Assembly: GCA_002479245.1 (NCBI GenBank)
Contig: DLMG01000287.1
Location: 1-12,971 of the forward strand
Reading direction: 5' to 3'
Source of the DNA: Verrucomicrobia subdivision 3 bacterium UBA7542
GTDB lineage: Bacteria; Verrucomicrobiota; Verrucomicrobiia; Limisphaerales; UBA11358
DNA: 12,971 nt
Position numbers and translations under genes: made by a program. Below the pieces are notes generated by a model. That model ran no database searches, was not told the origin of the DNA, and saw only the letters and a program-made list of their open reading frames with translations. Shown here piece by piece: positions 12,829 to 12,971 of this stretch (positions are counted from its first letter, which is position 1; every line of letters begins with the position of its first letter).

Positions 12829-12971
12829 ATATTGGCGCAGTCGAGTTCATGCAGGAATCCCGCAGGGTTTCGCTTCCGCCACAAAGCGCCAGAGGACTGG
12901 CGCAGTCCAAGACGCTTCGCACAGTTCGATGGGCGTCGTGAAACGCGCCAGCGTCTTGGAGTGTCCACCCT
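12829..12971. repeat. REP-like cluster C, head-to-head units, cut by window edge
   Basis: A minus-orientation unit has a perfect stem GCGCCAG (12886-12892) with CTGGCGC (12897-12903), loop AGGA. CCAAGACGCT follows, whose 11-base arm (12906-12916) pairs perfectly with 12950-12960 (AGCGTCTTGGA). The second, plus-orientation unit runs off the window end. The part at 12829-12892 aligns with 721-791. The layout is the same as in cluster A. Confidence 0.75.

Noticed and set aside
12294..12968. 224-codon frame on the minus strand
   Set aside because: It overlaps the end of the glucoamylase-family gene antisense and otherwise translates palindromic repeats; no start signal.

Overview
The window looks like a chromosomal segment of a Verrucomicrobiota bacterium, probably of the Pedosphaera/Limisphaerales type. 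The evidence is protein style, not a search: seven tandem GloVer repeats (a family named for Gloeobacter and Verrucomicrobia), a YSIDWYKIAGGGG module, an AFTYQGRLN N-terminal module, and secreted proteins that all end in a W...FYR or W...FFR C-terminal module. GC-rich palindromic repeats lie between the genes.

Layout, left to right. (1) 1-591, minus: N-terminal half of a major facilitator transporter resembling the organophosphate:phosphate antiporter group, cut by the window edge. (2) 659-973: a minus-strand terminator and a cluster of palindromic repeats. (3) 974-5679, minus: a likely operon of three exported proteins. In transcription order these are a 908-residue YadA-head-like repeat protein with a self-cleaving peptidase S74 chaperone and coiled coil, a small YSIDWYKIAG protein whose 5' end is filled with palindromic repeats read in frame, and an NHL-type beta-propeller. 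A 97-bp MITE-like element with TTAA duplications sits between the last two. (4) 5680-6717: a promoter region followed by a gene graveyard. It holds a terminator, the last codons of a lost secreted protein, a truncated and frameshifted PIN-domain gene on the plus strand, and a C-terminal module remnant touching the stop codon of the next gene. (5) 6718-10266, minus: a 1182-residue exported protein with carboxypeptidase-regulatory-like modules, two putative Ig domains, seven GloVer repeats and a C-terminal module. (6) 10267-10625: divergent promoter region. (7) 10626-12443, plus: a secreted glucoamylase-family (PF10091-like) protein with an Fn3 domain. (8) 12444-12971: no gene, two palindromic repeat elements.

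Most of the coding capacity is for exported, modular surface or extracellular proteins; only the glucoamylase-family protein has a predictable enzymatic role (glucan hydrolysis) besides the S74 autoprotease. The shared C-terminal module links four intact genes and two remnants, and may be a common surface-retention or sorting unit; this is inference. The most unusual features are the layered palindromic repeats: at least five copies of one hairpin family plus three other palindrome types, one nested inside another, and one block that has expanded the coding frame of an exported protein. I saw no tRNA, rRNA or CRISPR array.
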